Source of the DNA: Actinomycetota bacterium
GTDB taxonomy: Bacteria; Actinomycetota; Geothermincolia; Fen-727; Anoxymicrobiaceae
NCBI GenBank assembly: GCA_018831265.1
Contig: JAHJCO010000049.1
Location: forward strand, 17,099 to 81,098
Direction of reading: 5' to 3'
Length of the DNA stretch: 64,000 bases
In this document: in pieces, positions 16,469-25,257 of the stretch
How the letters are laid out: each line of letters opens with the position of its first letter
Numbering within the stretch: position 1 is the stretch's first letter
The notes under the pieces: generated by a model
The model's database searches: none
Told to the model about the DNA's origin: nothing
What the model saw: only the letters and a program-made list of their open reading frames with translations
Translations under genes and position numbers: made by a program

Positions 16469-17950
16469 CTAACGATCTTTCACGGAGGACTCACCGCCGG
16501 AGGGCGCTTTCGCCGGGGACTCACCACCGGATGGCTCTCTCGCGGAGGGCGCATTCCCGGAGGACTCACCGCCCGAGGGCACTTTCACAGAGGACTCACT
16601 GCCGGAGGGCGTTCTCCCGGACCCTCTCCTGGAGGACCCTCTCCCGGAGGGCGCTTTCGGCGAGGGCGCTTTCCCCTCGTCCCGCTTCTCCTCCTCGAAG
16701 ACGAGGCCCCGGCCCTCGCATCTCGGGCAGGTCTTGCCCAGGGTCTCGGCGAGGCCTTCCGTGACGTTCTTGCGGGTCATCTCCACCAGCCCCAGCGGGG
16801 AGAGGGTCACGACCTGCGTCTTGGTGCGGTCTTTCTCCAGCTCGTGCTCCAGGATGTCCAGAACCTTCTTCCGGCTGTCGGGATTCTCCATGTCGATGAA
16901 GTCTATGACGATGATCCCGCCTATGTCGCGTAACCGAAGCTGCTTGACGACCTCCACCGCCGCCTCCATGTTGGTCTTCAGGACGGTATCCTCGAGGCTC
17001 TTCTTGCCCGTGTAGGAACCGGTGTTGACGTCAATGGCCGTCATCGCCTCTACCTCGTCGATGACGATATGGCCGCCGCTCGGCAGCGGCACCTTTCTGC
17101 GCAGGGCCGCCTGTATGGCCTGGTCCACCCCGTACCGTGAGAACATGGGCTGGGAGTCCTTGTATAGCTGCACCCTGTCCTTCAGCTCCGGGGAAGCCGT
17201 GGACAGGTAGTTCTTGATGCGGTCGTACTCGCTCCTGCTGTCCACCAGCACGCTCTTGAACTCCCGGGTCACCGTATCGCGGACCACCTTCACCGCCAGG
17301 TCGGGCTCCTGGTACACCAGGGTGGGCGGCTTGGCGCCGCCGTTGATCCTCCTCTGTGTCTTCTCCCACTGCTCGACCAGGTAGGTGAGGTCCTCCTCGA
17401 GGTCCTTCTTGCGGGCCCTGGCCGCGGCGGTGCGGATGATGGTGCTGCCGTGCTCCGGGCGCACCTCCCGGGCGATCTTTCTCAGCCTCTCGCGCTCCTT
17501 CTCGGGCAGCTTCCTGGAGACCCCGGACCGCCTGGACTGCGGCATGTAGACCATCATCCTGCCGGGCAGGCTGAGGTAGGTGGTGAGCCGCGCGCCCTTG
17601 CTGCCCATGGGGTCCTTGGTGACCTGGACCACGATGGTGTCGCTCGCCTTCAGGACCTTGGATATCTTGCGAGGCTTCACGTGCGATCCGTCCTCCATGA
17701 AGACCAGGTCCTGCAGGTACAGCAGCGCGTTCTTGCCCACGCCGATATCCACGAACGCCGCGCTCATCCCCGGCAGCACGCTGGTGATGCGCCCGATGTA
17801 GATGTTGCCGACCACGCTCTTCCTGCGGCTCTTCTCGATATAGACCTCGACCACCTCTCCGTCCTCGAGAAGCGCCAGGCGGCACTTCCCTTTCAGGCAG
17901 GTGACGAGGAGTTCGTTCCTGGCTTTTTTCAATTCAGTGCTCCATTCCAT
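16469..17950 (-). CDS. rng: ribonuclease E/G
   Basis: Endoribonuclease for rRNA and mRNA processing. From the ATG at 17950 (MEWSTELKKARNELLVTCL) it has 493 residues. An S1 RNA-binding domain lies at about 35-125 (GNIYIGRITSVLPGMSAAFV, DIGVGKNALLY). The RNase H-like core contains TAIDVNTGSYTG and IIVIDFIDM, which hold the two catalytic Mg-binding aspartates, and the Zn-link CPRCEGRG near residue 420. It lacks the long scaffold of E. coli RNase E. Instead the last 60 or so residues are a Ser/Gly/Pro repeat (units like PSGGESS) encoded by degenerate DNA repeats at about 16475-16650. Confidence 0.93.
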   Translation of the reverse strand: MEWSTELKKARNELLVTCLKGKCRLALLEDGEVVEVYIEKSRRKSVVGNIYIGRITSVLPGMSAAFVDIGVGKNALLYLQDLVFMEDGSHVKPRKISKVLKASDTIVVQVTKDPMGSKGARLTTYLSLPGRMMVYMPQSRRSGVSRKLPEKERERLRKIAREVRPEHGSTIIRTAAARARKKDLEEDLTYLVEQWEKTQRRINGGAKPPTLVYQEPDLAVKVVRDTVTREFKSVLVDSRSEYDRIKNYLSTASPELKDRVQLYKDSQPMFSRYGVDQAIQAALRRKVPLPSGGHIVIDEVEAMTAIDVNTGSYTGKKSLEDTVLKTNMEAAVEVVKQLRLRDIGGIIVIDFIDMENPDSRKKVLDILEHELEKDRTKTQVVTLSPLGLVEMTRKNVTEGLAETLGKTCPRCEGRGLVFEEEKRDEGKAPSPKAPSGRGSSRRGSGRTPSGSESSVKVPSGGESSGNAPSAREPSGGESPAKAPSGGESSVKDR

Positions 17951-18103
17951 GAGTGCGCCGGCATTCGAACGCCGCTGCATCCACACCCGCCGCGTTCCGC
18001 TCCTTCCGAGTACGACAGGCGTACGCGTCAGTCGCGCGCCTTGCGGGAGCGGCGCCCCGGCGCTCTCGGTGCTTCCCCGTACTCATGGAACGGAACACTC
18101 GTA

Positions 18104-18862
18104 CTACCTCCTCCCCCTCGGGGCCGCGGCACCCCTGCGCCCCAACTCCATCGGCGAGACCAGCCTGTCCCCCCGCCTGGAGAAGAGACCCTCTCTCGTA
18201 ATCCGCGAGCCTTTCAAGACCTCCATGCTTACGCCGGCCATCCCACCCAGCACCTCGATGACCTCCCAGGGCTTCACGGTCCCGGCCACGCCGTCGTCGA
18301 GGGCCAGCGCCAGGGTCACGCCGTCCCCTTCCAGTTCTTCGACGTCCAGCCGGTGGACGCCCTTTCTGATATCCACCACCCTCGTCCTGCGGGGCTGCAC
18401 CCTGGTGAACTCCACGGAGTCGCGAGACATGAACTCGACCGCCGCATCCCTCCACCCCCGGGGGGTCCCCGCGTCTTCGGGCGGCGACACCAGGTAGGCG
18501 GCCGTGTCGATCAGCTTTCCCACCGCCTTGTCGGAGCCGCTCATCAGGCGCGCCTCCACCACCTCGATCCCCGGGGGAAGGACCTCGGAAAGCGCCCGCT
18601 TCGCCTCGGCCGCGGGGACGTATCCCACGAGGGAGAGGTCCACCAGTTCCCCCCCGCTCTCCACCCCGATAGGCAGGGGCGGCGACAGCGAGAGCTTCAG
18701 GCGGGGGCGGTGCTTCCCGGCAAACTCGAGCGGGAGCCCGCTCCTCCGGGCGGCGAACATGATCGCGCGCGAGTACTCCGCGTGCGACAGGAACCGGGCC
18801 CGGGCTTTCTTGGTGAGCCGAAGCCTCAGGCGCAGCGGTTCTGGCAGCGGCCTGGTACTCAT
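18104..18862 (-). CDS. TIGR03936 family protein (radical-SAM-linked)
   Basis: A 252-residue member of the family always found next to, or fused with, the TIGR03960-type radical SAM protein. The N-terminus LRLRLRLTKKARARFLSHAEY and the block LPLEFAGKHRPRLKLSLSPP, followed by GVESGGELVDLSL, are characteristic. The ATG at 18862 overlaps the radical SAM stop as ATGA. The function of the pair is unproven; constant linkage with RNase E/G and rplU suggests RNA or ribosome modification (inference). A longer in-frame extension upstream runs antiparallel to nothing conserved and is not used. Confidence 0.88.
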   Translation of the reverse strand: MSTRPLPEPLRLRLRLTKKARARFLSHAEYSRAIMFAARRSGLPLEFAGKHRPRLKLSLSPPLPIGVESGGELVDLSLVGYVPAAEAKRALSEVLPPGIEVVEARLMSGSDKAVGKLIDTAAYLVSPPEDAGTPRGWRDAAVEFMSRDSVEFTRVQPRRTRVVDIRKGVHRLDVEELEGDGVTLALALDDGVAGTVKPWEVIEVLGGMAGVSMEVLKGSRITREGLFSRRGDRLVSPMELGRRGAAAPRGRR

Positions 18863-20712
18863 GGCCACCTCCCCTTGAGCACCTGCGCCCGGTCCAGCCT
18901 CTCGCACGCTCCGCACTCGATGCAGATCCCCGCCCGGCAGTCGGGGCTCGTCTCCGCGCGCATGGCCCGTTGGTACTCTCCGGCCAGGAACTCCCTGGTG
19001 ACCCCGAGGTCGAGATGGTCCCAGGGGAACGCCTCGTCCAGCGGACGCTCCCTCTGCTGGTAGAACCCCGGGTCGAGGCCGGCCCGGTCGCACGCTTCCC
19101 GCCAGCGAGCCTGGTCGAAGTGGTCGGACCACGAGTCGAAACGCCCCCCCGCCGACCATGCGTCCTCGATCACCGCCCCCAGGCGCCGGTCGCCCCTCGC
19201 CAGCAGTCCCTCCACCACGCTCATGCCGGCGTCGTGCCATGACAGGTTGACGGCGCGCGAGCGCAGGCCCGACTTCAGCTCGTCCTGCTTTCGCCGGATG
19301 GTCTCCATGTCGTCCTGGGCACACCACTGGAACGGCGTGTGCGGCTTGGGCACGAACGTGGAGACGGAGACGTTTATCGCCGGGGGTGCCAGTCCCTGCG
19401 CGCGCACCGCGTCGCGCAGCCGGTACACCAGGGCCGCGATCTCGAAGACGTCCTCGTCCGTCTCGGTGGGAAGCCCGATCATGAAATACAGCTTGACCCT
19501 GCGCCTGCCCGCCCGCGCGGCGCAGACCACCGCGTCAACCATGTCGCTCTCGGCGATGGGCTTGTTGATGACGCGGCGAAGGCGGTCGGTGGCCGCCTCG
19601 GGCGCGAAGGTGAGCCCACCCCGGCCTCCACCGGCGAGGCCGCCAGCGATCGAAGCGGAGCGCTCGTCCATCCGCAGCGACGGCAGCGAGAGCGCCAGCC
19701 GGCGGTCCTCGCATATCCCACCGACCCTGTCGGCCACCTCCTCGATGAGGGTGTAGTCCGACGAGGAGAGCGAGCACAGCGAGACCTCGTCGTGGCCCGT
19801 CAGAGCCGTGGCCTCGTCCGCCATTCCGACCACCAGGGACGCCGAGCGCTCGCGCACCGGCCGGTACACCATCCCCGCCTGGCAGAAACGGCACCCCCTG
19901 ACGCAGCCGCGGAACAGCTCCACGTTGACCCGGTCGTGGACCGCTTCGCAGGACGGGACCACCGGCCGGCGGGGAAGGCACCAGCGGTCCAGGTCGACCA
20001 CGGTCTTCACCCTCGAGGAGGAAGCCCCGGGCACCGGGTCCACGGCCCGGACGGTCCCGTCCGGGTTGTAGGCGACCTCGTAGTCGGAGGGCCGGTAGAA
20101 ACCGTCCAGCCGCGACGCCTCGGCGATCAACCGGTCGCGGGGCCATCCCGAGGCCCTGGCCAGGCCCACCAGCTCAACAAGCCGTGGCAGCGATTCCTCG
20201 GCTTCTCCCAGGGCGAAGAGGTCGAAGAACCCGGCCAGCGGCTCGGGGTTCGCCGCGCCGCACCCCCCGCCCACCACCAGCGGTCCGGCGGACCGGTCCC
20301 GCGCGTGCAGCGGGAGACCCGCGAGGTCGATGAGGTTGAGGATATTGGTGTAGGTGAGCTCGTGCGGGATGGTGATCCCGAAGATATCGAACCCGGAGAC
20401 GGGCCGGTGCGTCTCCAGCGTGAACAGCGGGACGCCCGCGGTCCTCATCTCGCGCTCCATGTCGAACCACGGTGAGTAGACCCTCTCCGAGGAGGCGCCG
20501 TCCATGTCGTTGACGACCTCGCCCAGGATGGCCAGGCCCAGGTTGCTCGCGCCTATCTCGTAGACGTCGGGGTAGGCGAGGGCGACCCTGGTGCCCCCCT
20601 CCTCGATATCGGGGGCGTTCCACTCACCACCCAGATACCGGCTGGGCCTCTCGACCTCCAGCAGCAGGGGCTCCAGGCGCTCCCAAACGCCGCCCGGGAA
20701 CTGCTCGCTCAA
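18859..20712 (-). CDS. TIGR03960-type radical SAM protein
   Basis: A 617-residue protein with an N-terminal B12-binding-like half (about 1-240; GGEWNAPDIEEGGTRVALAY at the start) and a radical SAM domain with the cluster motif CVRGCRFCQAG near residue 270, followed by EVSLCSLSSSDYT and TFAPEAATDRLRRVINK. A C-terminal cysteine cluster (CRAGICIECGACE) could hold a second Fe-S centre. The TTG at 20712 is the start. It is coupled to the TIGR03936 gene. No reaction is established for the family to my knowledge. Confidence 0.9.
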   Translation of the reverse strand: MSEQFPGGVWERLEPLLLEVERPSRYLGGEWNAPDIEEGGTRVALAYPDVYEIGASNLGLAILGEVVNDMDGASSERVYSPWFDMEREMRTAGVPLFTLETHRPVSGFDIFGITIPHELTYTNILNLIDLAGLPLHARDRSAGPLVVGGGCGAANPEPLAGFFDLFALGEAEESLPRLVELVGLARASGWPRDRLIAEASRLDGFYRPSDYEVAYNPDGTVRAVDPVPGASSSRVKTVVDLDRWCLPRRPVVPSCEAVHDRVNVELFRGCVRGCRFCQAGMVYRPVRERSASLVVGMADEATALTGHDEVSLCSLSSSDYTLIEEVADRVGGICEDRRLALSLPSLRMDERSASIAGGLAGGGRGGLTFAPEAATDRLRRVINKPIAESDMVDAVVCAARAGRRRVKLYFMIGLPTETDEDVFEIAALVYRLRDAVRAQGLAPPAINVSVSTFVPKPHTPFQWCAQDDMETIRRKQDELKSGLRSRAVNLSWHDAGMSVVEGLLARGDRRLGAVIEDAWSAGGRFDSWSDHFDQARWREACDRAGLDPGFYQQRERPLDEAFPWDHLDLGVTREFLAGEYQRAMRAETSPDCRAGICIECGACERLDRAQVLKGRWP

Positions 20713-20803
20713 ATACGGTTCACCTGACCCGGTAATAGTAATAAGCGCGGCGCAACGCCTTGCCCCGCGCGTCTTCTCCAGCCTGCATTATAGCAGCGAC
20801 CCC

Positions 20804-21877
20804 TCAGCGGTTGCGCAGGAACGAGGGGATGTCCACCGGCTCGGGCTCGCTCTTCTTCGCCTTCGCCTGCGCCGGCGCCGGCGCTTTACGCCTGCGCTCC
20901 CGCTCCGGCTCCCGCTGGTCGCCCGGCTCCTTGAAACCCGAGGCGACCACCGTGACCTTCACGTGGTTCGCCAGCCGGTCGTCGACCACGGCCCCGAATA
21001 TCATGTTGGCCTCGGGGTCGACTGCCTGCGCCACGACCTCCGCCGCCTCGTTGACCTCGTGCAGCGCGAGGTCCCGGCCCCCGGAGATGTTGAGCACGAC
21101 GCGCGTCGCCCCGTCGATGCTCGACTCCAGCAGAGGGCTGTCTATGGCGTGCAGGGCCGCCTGGCGGGCCCGGTCATCGCCGGTGGCGTGGCCGATGCCT
21201 ATCAGCGCGGTACCGGAGCCCTTGAGGACCTCCCTGATATCCGCGAAGTCTATGTTAATCTGCCCGCGCTCGGTGATGAGCTCGCTGATCGCCTGGACCC
21301 CCTGCCTGAGGACGTCGTCGGCCATCTTGAACGCCTCAACCACCGGGATATTGTCCGCCACGTCCAGCAGCCTGTCGTTGGGAACGATGATCAGGGTGTC
21401 GACGTTTTCGCGCAGCTCCTCGATCCCGGCTGAGGCCTGCATCTCCCGCTTCCGACCTTCGAAGGAGAACGGCCTGGTCACCACTCCTACCGTGAGCGCC
21501 CCCGTTTCCATCGCCAGCCCCGCCACGACGGGGGCCGCCCCGGTGCCGGTGCCACCCCCCTTGCCGGCGGTCACGAACAGCAGGTCGGCGCCCTTGACGG
21601 CCTGCTTGATCTCCTCGGCGCTCTCCCTTGCCGCCAGCCGTCCCACCTCCGGGTCGTTACCGGCCCCCAGCCCGTGGGTCTGCTCTCCTCCAATGGCCAG
21701 CCTGACCTCCGCCCGGCAACCCCGCAGTGCCTGCGCGTCGGTGTTTATGCCGATGAAGTCGACGCCGTGTATCTCGGCATCGATCATACGGTTGAGGGCG
21801 TTGTTGCCGCCGCCGCCGACGCCGACTATCTTTATGACCGCCTTGAAGGTCCTGCCCGACTCAGACTGCTCGTCCAT
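20804..21877 (-). CDS. ftsZ2: FtsZ paralogue 2 (distal copy)
   Basis: Tubulin-like GTPase, 357 residues. The GTP-binding glycine block [14 protein letters not shown], the tubulin signature [14 protein letters not shown] and the T7 loop [11 protein letters not shown] with its catalytic aspartate are intact, so it should polymerise and hydrolyse GTP. The C-terminal conserved peptide DIPSFLRNR follows a linker rich in Lys/Ala/Pro. It differs from the upstream copy in GKGGG versus GEGGG, in the T7 loop and in linker composition. It is the last gene of the dcw cluster and is 195 bases after ftsZ1, across a hairpin-rich spacer that may lower or separate its expression. Confidence 0.93.
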   Translation of the reverse strand: MDEQSESGRTFKAVIKIVGVGGGGNNALNRMIDAEIHGVDFIGINTDAQALRGCRAEVRLAIGGEQTHGLGAGNDPEVGRLAARESAEEIKQAVKGADLLFVTAGKGGGTGTGAAPVVAGLAMETGALTVGVVTRPFSFEGRKREMQASAGIEELRENVDTLIIVPNDRLLDVADNIPVVEAFKMADDVLRQGVQAISELITERGQINIDFADIREVLKGSGTALIGIGHATGDDRARQAALHAIDSPLLESSIDGATRVVLNISGGRDLALHEVNEAAEVVAQAVDPEANMIFGAVVDDRLANHVKVTVVASGFKEPGDQREPERERRRKAPAPAQAKAKKSEPEPVDIPSFLRNR

Positions 21878-21952
21878 TCACCCGCCTCTTTGCTGCTCCG
21901 GTCGCTCTTCTCCGGATCCGGCTGTCAGTAACACACCGGTCTACTAGCTATT

Positions 21953-22058
21953 CGCCGGCCGACCGGCGTGTTTCCTTTATCGCATTCAGAAGCGCCGGCC
22001 AAGGAGTCTCGACCGGCGCTCTAGGGTTTACTCGAAACCTCCAGCGGCTTATCTGGAG
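21953..22058 (-). other. three hairpins in the ftsZ1-ftsZ2 spacer
   Basis: Minus-strand RNA from the spacer can form CTCCAG/CTGGAG (22058-22039), AGCGCCGG/CCGGCGCT with a 14-base loop (22020-21991) and CGCCGG/CCGGCG with a TCGG loop (21968-21953). None is followed by a clear U-run. They may be processing or stability elements, or a leaky stop. Confidence 0.45.
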
Positions 22059-22072
22059 TCTTGATTTAGAGT

Positions 22073-23203
22073 TTACCTGTTCCGGAGGAACGGCGGTATG
22101 GTGATATCCTCTTCCTCGTAGACGGTCTTGCTCGGGCGCTCGCGCTCTCGTTCCCTGGACTTGCGCTCCCGCTCGATGTCGCGCTCGACGTCCTCCTCCG
22201 CACCTTCAACCCTGCGCCGCGCGGCCGCCCGGGAGGGCCTGGCGAACCCGAGCCTTCCCAGCTCTATGCCGGAGGCGATTACCGTGACCTTGATCTTGTC
22301 GTGGAGCACGGGGTCGACGATGACACCGAAGATCATCTCCGAGTCCGGGTCGCAGGCGCTCCTTATTATCTCGGCGGCGTCGCGCTGCTCCTGCAGAGTC
22401 ATGTCCGGTCCGCCCGTCACGTTGACGATGACCCCCTGCGCTCCGTCGATGGAGGATTCGAGCAGCGGGCTCGACACGGCGTTCTCGGCGGCCTTTATGG
22501 CGCGGTCCTCGCCTGAGGCCTCGCCCACCCCCAGCAGCGCGGAGCCCGGTATGGACAGGATCTTCTTCACGTCCGCGAAGTCGAGGTTGATCAGACCCGG
22601 TATGTTGATCAGGTCGGTTATCCCCTGCACGCCGTAGCGAAGGACCTCGTCCGCCTTGCGGAACGCCTCCTCGATGCTGATCCGCGAGTCGGTAAGCTCG
22701 AAAAGCTTGTCGTTGGGGATGATGATGAGGGTGTCGACCTTGTCCTGCAGCCGTTCAACGCCTTCCTCGGCCTGCCTCTTGCGATGGGTTCCCTCGAACT
22801 CGAACGGCTTGGTCACCACGCCGATGGTGAGAGCCCCCAGCTCGCGGGCCAACTCGGCGACCACGGGTGCGGCGCCGGTGCCGGTTCCCCCGCCCTCGCC
22901 GGCGGTTATGAACACCATGTCGCTGCCCTTCAGGGCCTCCTTTATCTCGTCCCGGTGCTCCTCCGCCGCGTCCCTGCCGACCTCGGGCTGGTTTCCGGTA
23001 CCCAGGAAATGGGTCAGCTCTTCGCCGATGCTGATCTTCACATCGGCGTCGCACGCCAGGAGGTCCTGTGCGTCGGTGTTCACCGCGATGAAATCGACAC
23101 CGGTCATGCCGTCGCGGATCATGCGGTTGATGGCGTTGTTCCCGCCACCCCCGACACCGACCACCTTGATGACCGCGAAGAACTGTTTCAGATCCTCAGG
23201 CAT
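22073..23203 (-). CDS. ftsZ: cell division GTPase FtsZ (proximal copy)
   Basis: The main division tubulin by position, 376 residues. [28 protein letters not shown] and the T7 loop GLINLDFADVKKIL are canonical. The linker after about residue 315 is highly charged (Arg/Glu repeats) and ends in ITIPPFLRNR, the docking peptide for ring partners. No ftsA precedes it, as in Actinomycetota, where SepF is the usual membrane anchor; sepF is not in this window. A promoter with a perfect TATAAT lies about 97 bases upstream of the start, so ftsZ can be transcribed apart from the mur genes. Confidence 0.95.
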   Translation of the reverse strand: MPEDLKQFFAVIKVVGVGGGGNNAINRMIRDGMTGVDFIAVNTDAQDLLACDADVKISIGEELTHFLGTGNQPEVGRDAAEEHRDEIKEALKGSDMVFITAGEGGGTGTGAAPVVAELARELGALTIGVVTKPFEFEGTHRKRQAEEGVERLQDKVDTLIIIPNDKLFELTDSRISIEEAFRKADEVLRYGVQGITDLINIPGLINLDFADVKKILSIPGSALLGVGEASGEDRAIKAAENAVSSPLLESSIDGAQGVIVNVTGGPDMTLQEQRDAAEIIRSACDPDSEMIFGVIVDPVLHDKIKVTVIASGIELGRLGFARPSRAAARRRVEGAEEDVERDIERERKSRERERERPSKTVYEEEDITIPPFLRNR

Positions 23204-23299
23204 AGCAGCTCCCTTTCTCCCGGCGAGGTACCGCTATCTATGTATCCCCGCCGCCGCGGGCCTTGAGCCCGCCCCACTCTCTACAAAAAGGTGAAAGTT

Positions 23300-23308
23300 A
23301 TTATAACA
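23300..23308 (-). promoter_or_regulatory. extended -10 promoter for ftsZ
   Basis: Minus strand TGT-TATAAT (TGn extension at 23308-23306, hexamer at 23305-23300) lies in an A+T-rich island between ftsQ and ftsZ. The expected leader is about 90 bases. No clear -35 is visible, as is usual for extended -10 promoters. Confidence 0.5.
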
Positions 23309-23410
23309 GATAATTACTGTTAACTATAGATACATCTTCACCTAAGTTAAGGCTTTAGTATAGACCCGCGTTTGCCGGGGCGCAAGGAGCCCGTTGCACC
23401 AACGTCTGCA

Positions 23411-23528
23411 GGGGTCAAACCTGACGATTTTGCCGTTTCTGCGGTTTGATGCAAGAAATGCAAAATCTCAGGTTTGACCCCTTTTCTGCGGTTTCATGCA
23501 AGAAATGCAAAATCTCAGGTCTGACCCC
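23411..23528. repeat. duplicated inverted-repeat element ending in GGGGTCA
   Basis: In the 348-base gap between ftsQ and ftsZ. A 46-base segment ending in TCAGGTYTGACCCC occurs twice in tandem (23436-23481 and 23483-23528) with only two differences. The first copy pairs with an inverted GGGGTCAAACCTGA at 23411-23424. GGGGTCAGACCT-type ends are common on REP-like elements moved by RAYT (Y1) transposases; no such transposase is in the window. Confidence 0.75.
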
Positions 23529-23551
23529 CGGTTTGCGCGAATCGTTTCGAG

Positions 23552-24325
23552 TCAGATGGGCTTTATCACCGGTGAGTCCGGTACCCTGACGTCCACGTAG
23601 GCGATACCGCGGTTGTTCTTGCTGACATCGACCAGGACGGCCTGAAGGACCTCGTTCTTGAGGCGCGCCTGGTCCGCGGATCCGTAGACTATGTTGAAGC
23701 CGCCCCGGGTAACGAACACCTGGCCCCTGCCGTCGTAGGGGTTACAGAGCTGCAGCAGGTCGCGTATCCCGGGAGGCATCGACGCCATCACCTCGAGGCC
23801 TTCGGCGACCTCCGGCTCGTCTATGGTGGTTCCGGGCTCGGGGGGTTTCATGTCCCCGCCGTAGATCCTGGGCAGCTCCGGCAGCTGGTCCTCGGGAGCG
23901 CCGGCGATGACGTATCCGTGACGGTCCACCAGGAAGGTCGGTCCGCCGCAGTACAGCATGGCGATGGGGCTCCTCTCGGTGATCCTGATGATCACCGTGT
24001 GCAGAAGGTGTCTCTCGATGCGAGCGTCGGCGACCCAGGAGTTGGCCTCCAGGTCGCGTGAGAGCTCGCCCACCGGCAGGGTGAAGAGGTTCGTGTACGC
24101 CTCGACGCCGGATATCTGCACGACCTGTTCGCTTGTGAGGAAATGGTTCCCCTCGACCCGTACGGCGTTGATCTCGCAAGCCCCGGTGAACATGGCCAGG
24201 GCCAGCATCCCGCCAGCCGCCACTACGGCCATCGCCGCGACCCACAGCAGGCCATTTCGCAGGCCATGCCATGAGATGCGTTTCGCACTGATCCTTGAAT
24301 CCGGATTCCTCTTCAGCCTCTTCAA
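23552..24325 (-). CDS. ftsQ: cell division protein FtsQ/DivIB
   Basis: Bitopic membrane protein of 257 residues. A short basic cytoplasmic segment (LKRLKRNPDSRISAKR) is followed by one membrane helix (about residues 28-50: WVAAMAVVAAGGMLALAMF). A POTRA domain follows (INAVRVEGNHFLTSEQVVQI) and then the FtsQ domain. It links FtsL/FtsB and FtsI/FtsW in the divisome. The TTG at 24325 overlaps the ddl stop (TTGA), which decides the start against a longer frame that has no family similarity. Confidence 0.88.
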   Translation of the reverse strand: MKRLKRNPDSRISAKRISWHGLRNGLLWVAAMAVVAAGGMLALAMFTGACEINAVRVEGNHFLTSEQVVQISGVEAYTNLFTLPVGELSRDLEANSWVADARIERHLLHTVIIRITERSPIAMLYCGGPTFLVDRHGYVIAGAPEDQLPELPRIYGGDMKPPEPGTTIDEPEVAEGLEVMASMPPGIRDLLQLCNPYDGRGQVFVTRGGFNIVYGSADQARLKNEVLQAVLVDVSKNNRGIAYVDVRVPDSPVIKPI

Positions 24326-25257
24326 GATCCCTCGTCTATCTCTACCTTCAGTCTCGCGCTGTCGAGGATCGCCCGCACCACCTCGTTGAAGCTCATGCCC
24401 ATCGAAGCGGCCGCCATGGGCAGGTTGCTGGTCTCGGTCATGCCGGGGATGGTGTTCACCTCGAGCACCACCATCCTTCCCGTGCCGTTCTCCAGCATCA
24501 GGTCGATCCTGCCCACACCCTCGCACATGCACACCTCGAAAGATCGCAGGGCGAGGTCGCAGGTAAGATCCGAGACCTCTTCGGCCAGCTTCGCGGGCAC
24601 CTCGTAATCGGTAGTCCCCGGCCTGTACTTGTGCACGTAGTCATAAAAACCGTCCCTGGGCTTTATCTCCAGCACCGGGAGTACCACCGGAGGGGTTCCC
24701 ACGATGCCGACCGTGAGCAGCCGCCCGTCCACGTACTCCTCCACCAGGGCACGGTCGTCCATGCCGAACACGTCATCGAGCGCCGCCTCGAGCTCCACGT
24801 TGGAGGAGACCTTGTAGACCCCGATACTGCTGCCCTCGGTGGCGGGCTTTACCATCACCGGGAAACCCAGCTCGCCCGCCACGCGAGAGGACTCGCGTCG
24901 TCCCGGCCGGGGGACCACCACGTCGGATGCCACAGGCACGGCGCTGTACTCCAGCAGGCGCTTGGTCATCACCTTGTCCATGGTCAGCGCGCTGGAGAGG
25001 ACGCCGCACCCCGTGTAGGGGATGCGCATCACCTCCAGCAGGCCCTGGACGGTCCCGTCCTCCCCGCCACGGCCGTGAAGCGCGAGGAACGCCACGTCGC
25101 ATCCGGCCTCCCGCAGGCGCTCGGGCAGGTCCGCCTGCGCGTCCACCTCGATCGCCTCATGACCCAACTCCTCCAGCGCCGCCGCTATGGCGTGGCCCGT
25201 GGCGAGCGATACGTCACGCTCCGCGCTGCGTCCCCCCATCAGTACCGCGACCTTCAA
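24322..25257 (-). CDS. ddl: D-alanine--D-alanine ligase
   Basis: ATP-grasp enzyme making D-Ala-D-Ala for the MurF step; 311 residues. LKVAVLMGGRSAERDVSLATG at the N-terminus, LALHGRGGEDGTVQG near residue 65, VMVKPATEGSSIGV, GRIDLML and LEVNTIPGMTETSNLP are the standard blocks. The TTG at 25257 overlaps the murB stop (TTGA); a GTG two codons upstream is possible. Most crown Actinomycetota keep ddl outside the dcw cluster, so its place here is a lineage hint. Confidence 0.93.
   Translation of the reverse strand: MKVAVLMGGRSAERDVSLATGHAIAAALEELGHEAIEVDAQADLPERLREAGCDVAFLALHGRGGEDGTVQGLLEVMRIPYTGCGVLSSALTMDKVMTKRLLEYSAVPVASDVVVPRPGRRESSRVAGELGFPVMVKPATEGSSIGVYKVSSNVELEAALDDVFGMDDRALVEEYVDGRLLTVGIVGTPPVVLPVLEIKPRDGFYDYVHKYRPGTTDYEVPAKLAEEVSDLTCDLALRSFEVCMCEGVGRIDLMLENGTGRMVVLEVNTIPGMTETSNLPMAAASMGMSFNEVVRAILDSARLKVEIDEGS

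Noticed and set aside
16478..16660. Possible CRISPR-like array
   Set aside because: The repeats are short, degenerate and in frame with the RNase E/G tail; there are no spacers. No CRISPR array or cas gene was seen anywhere in the window.
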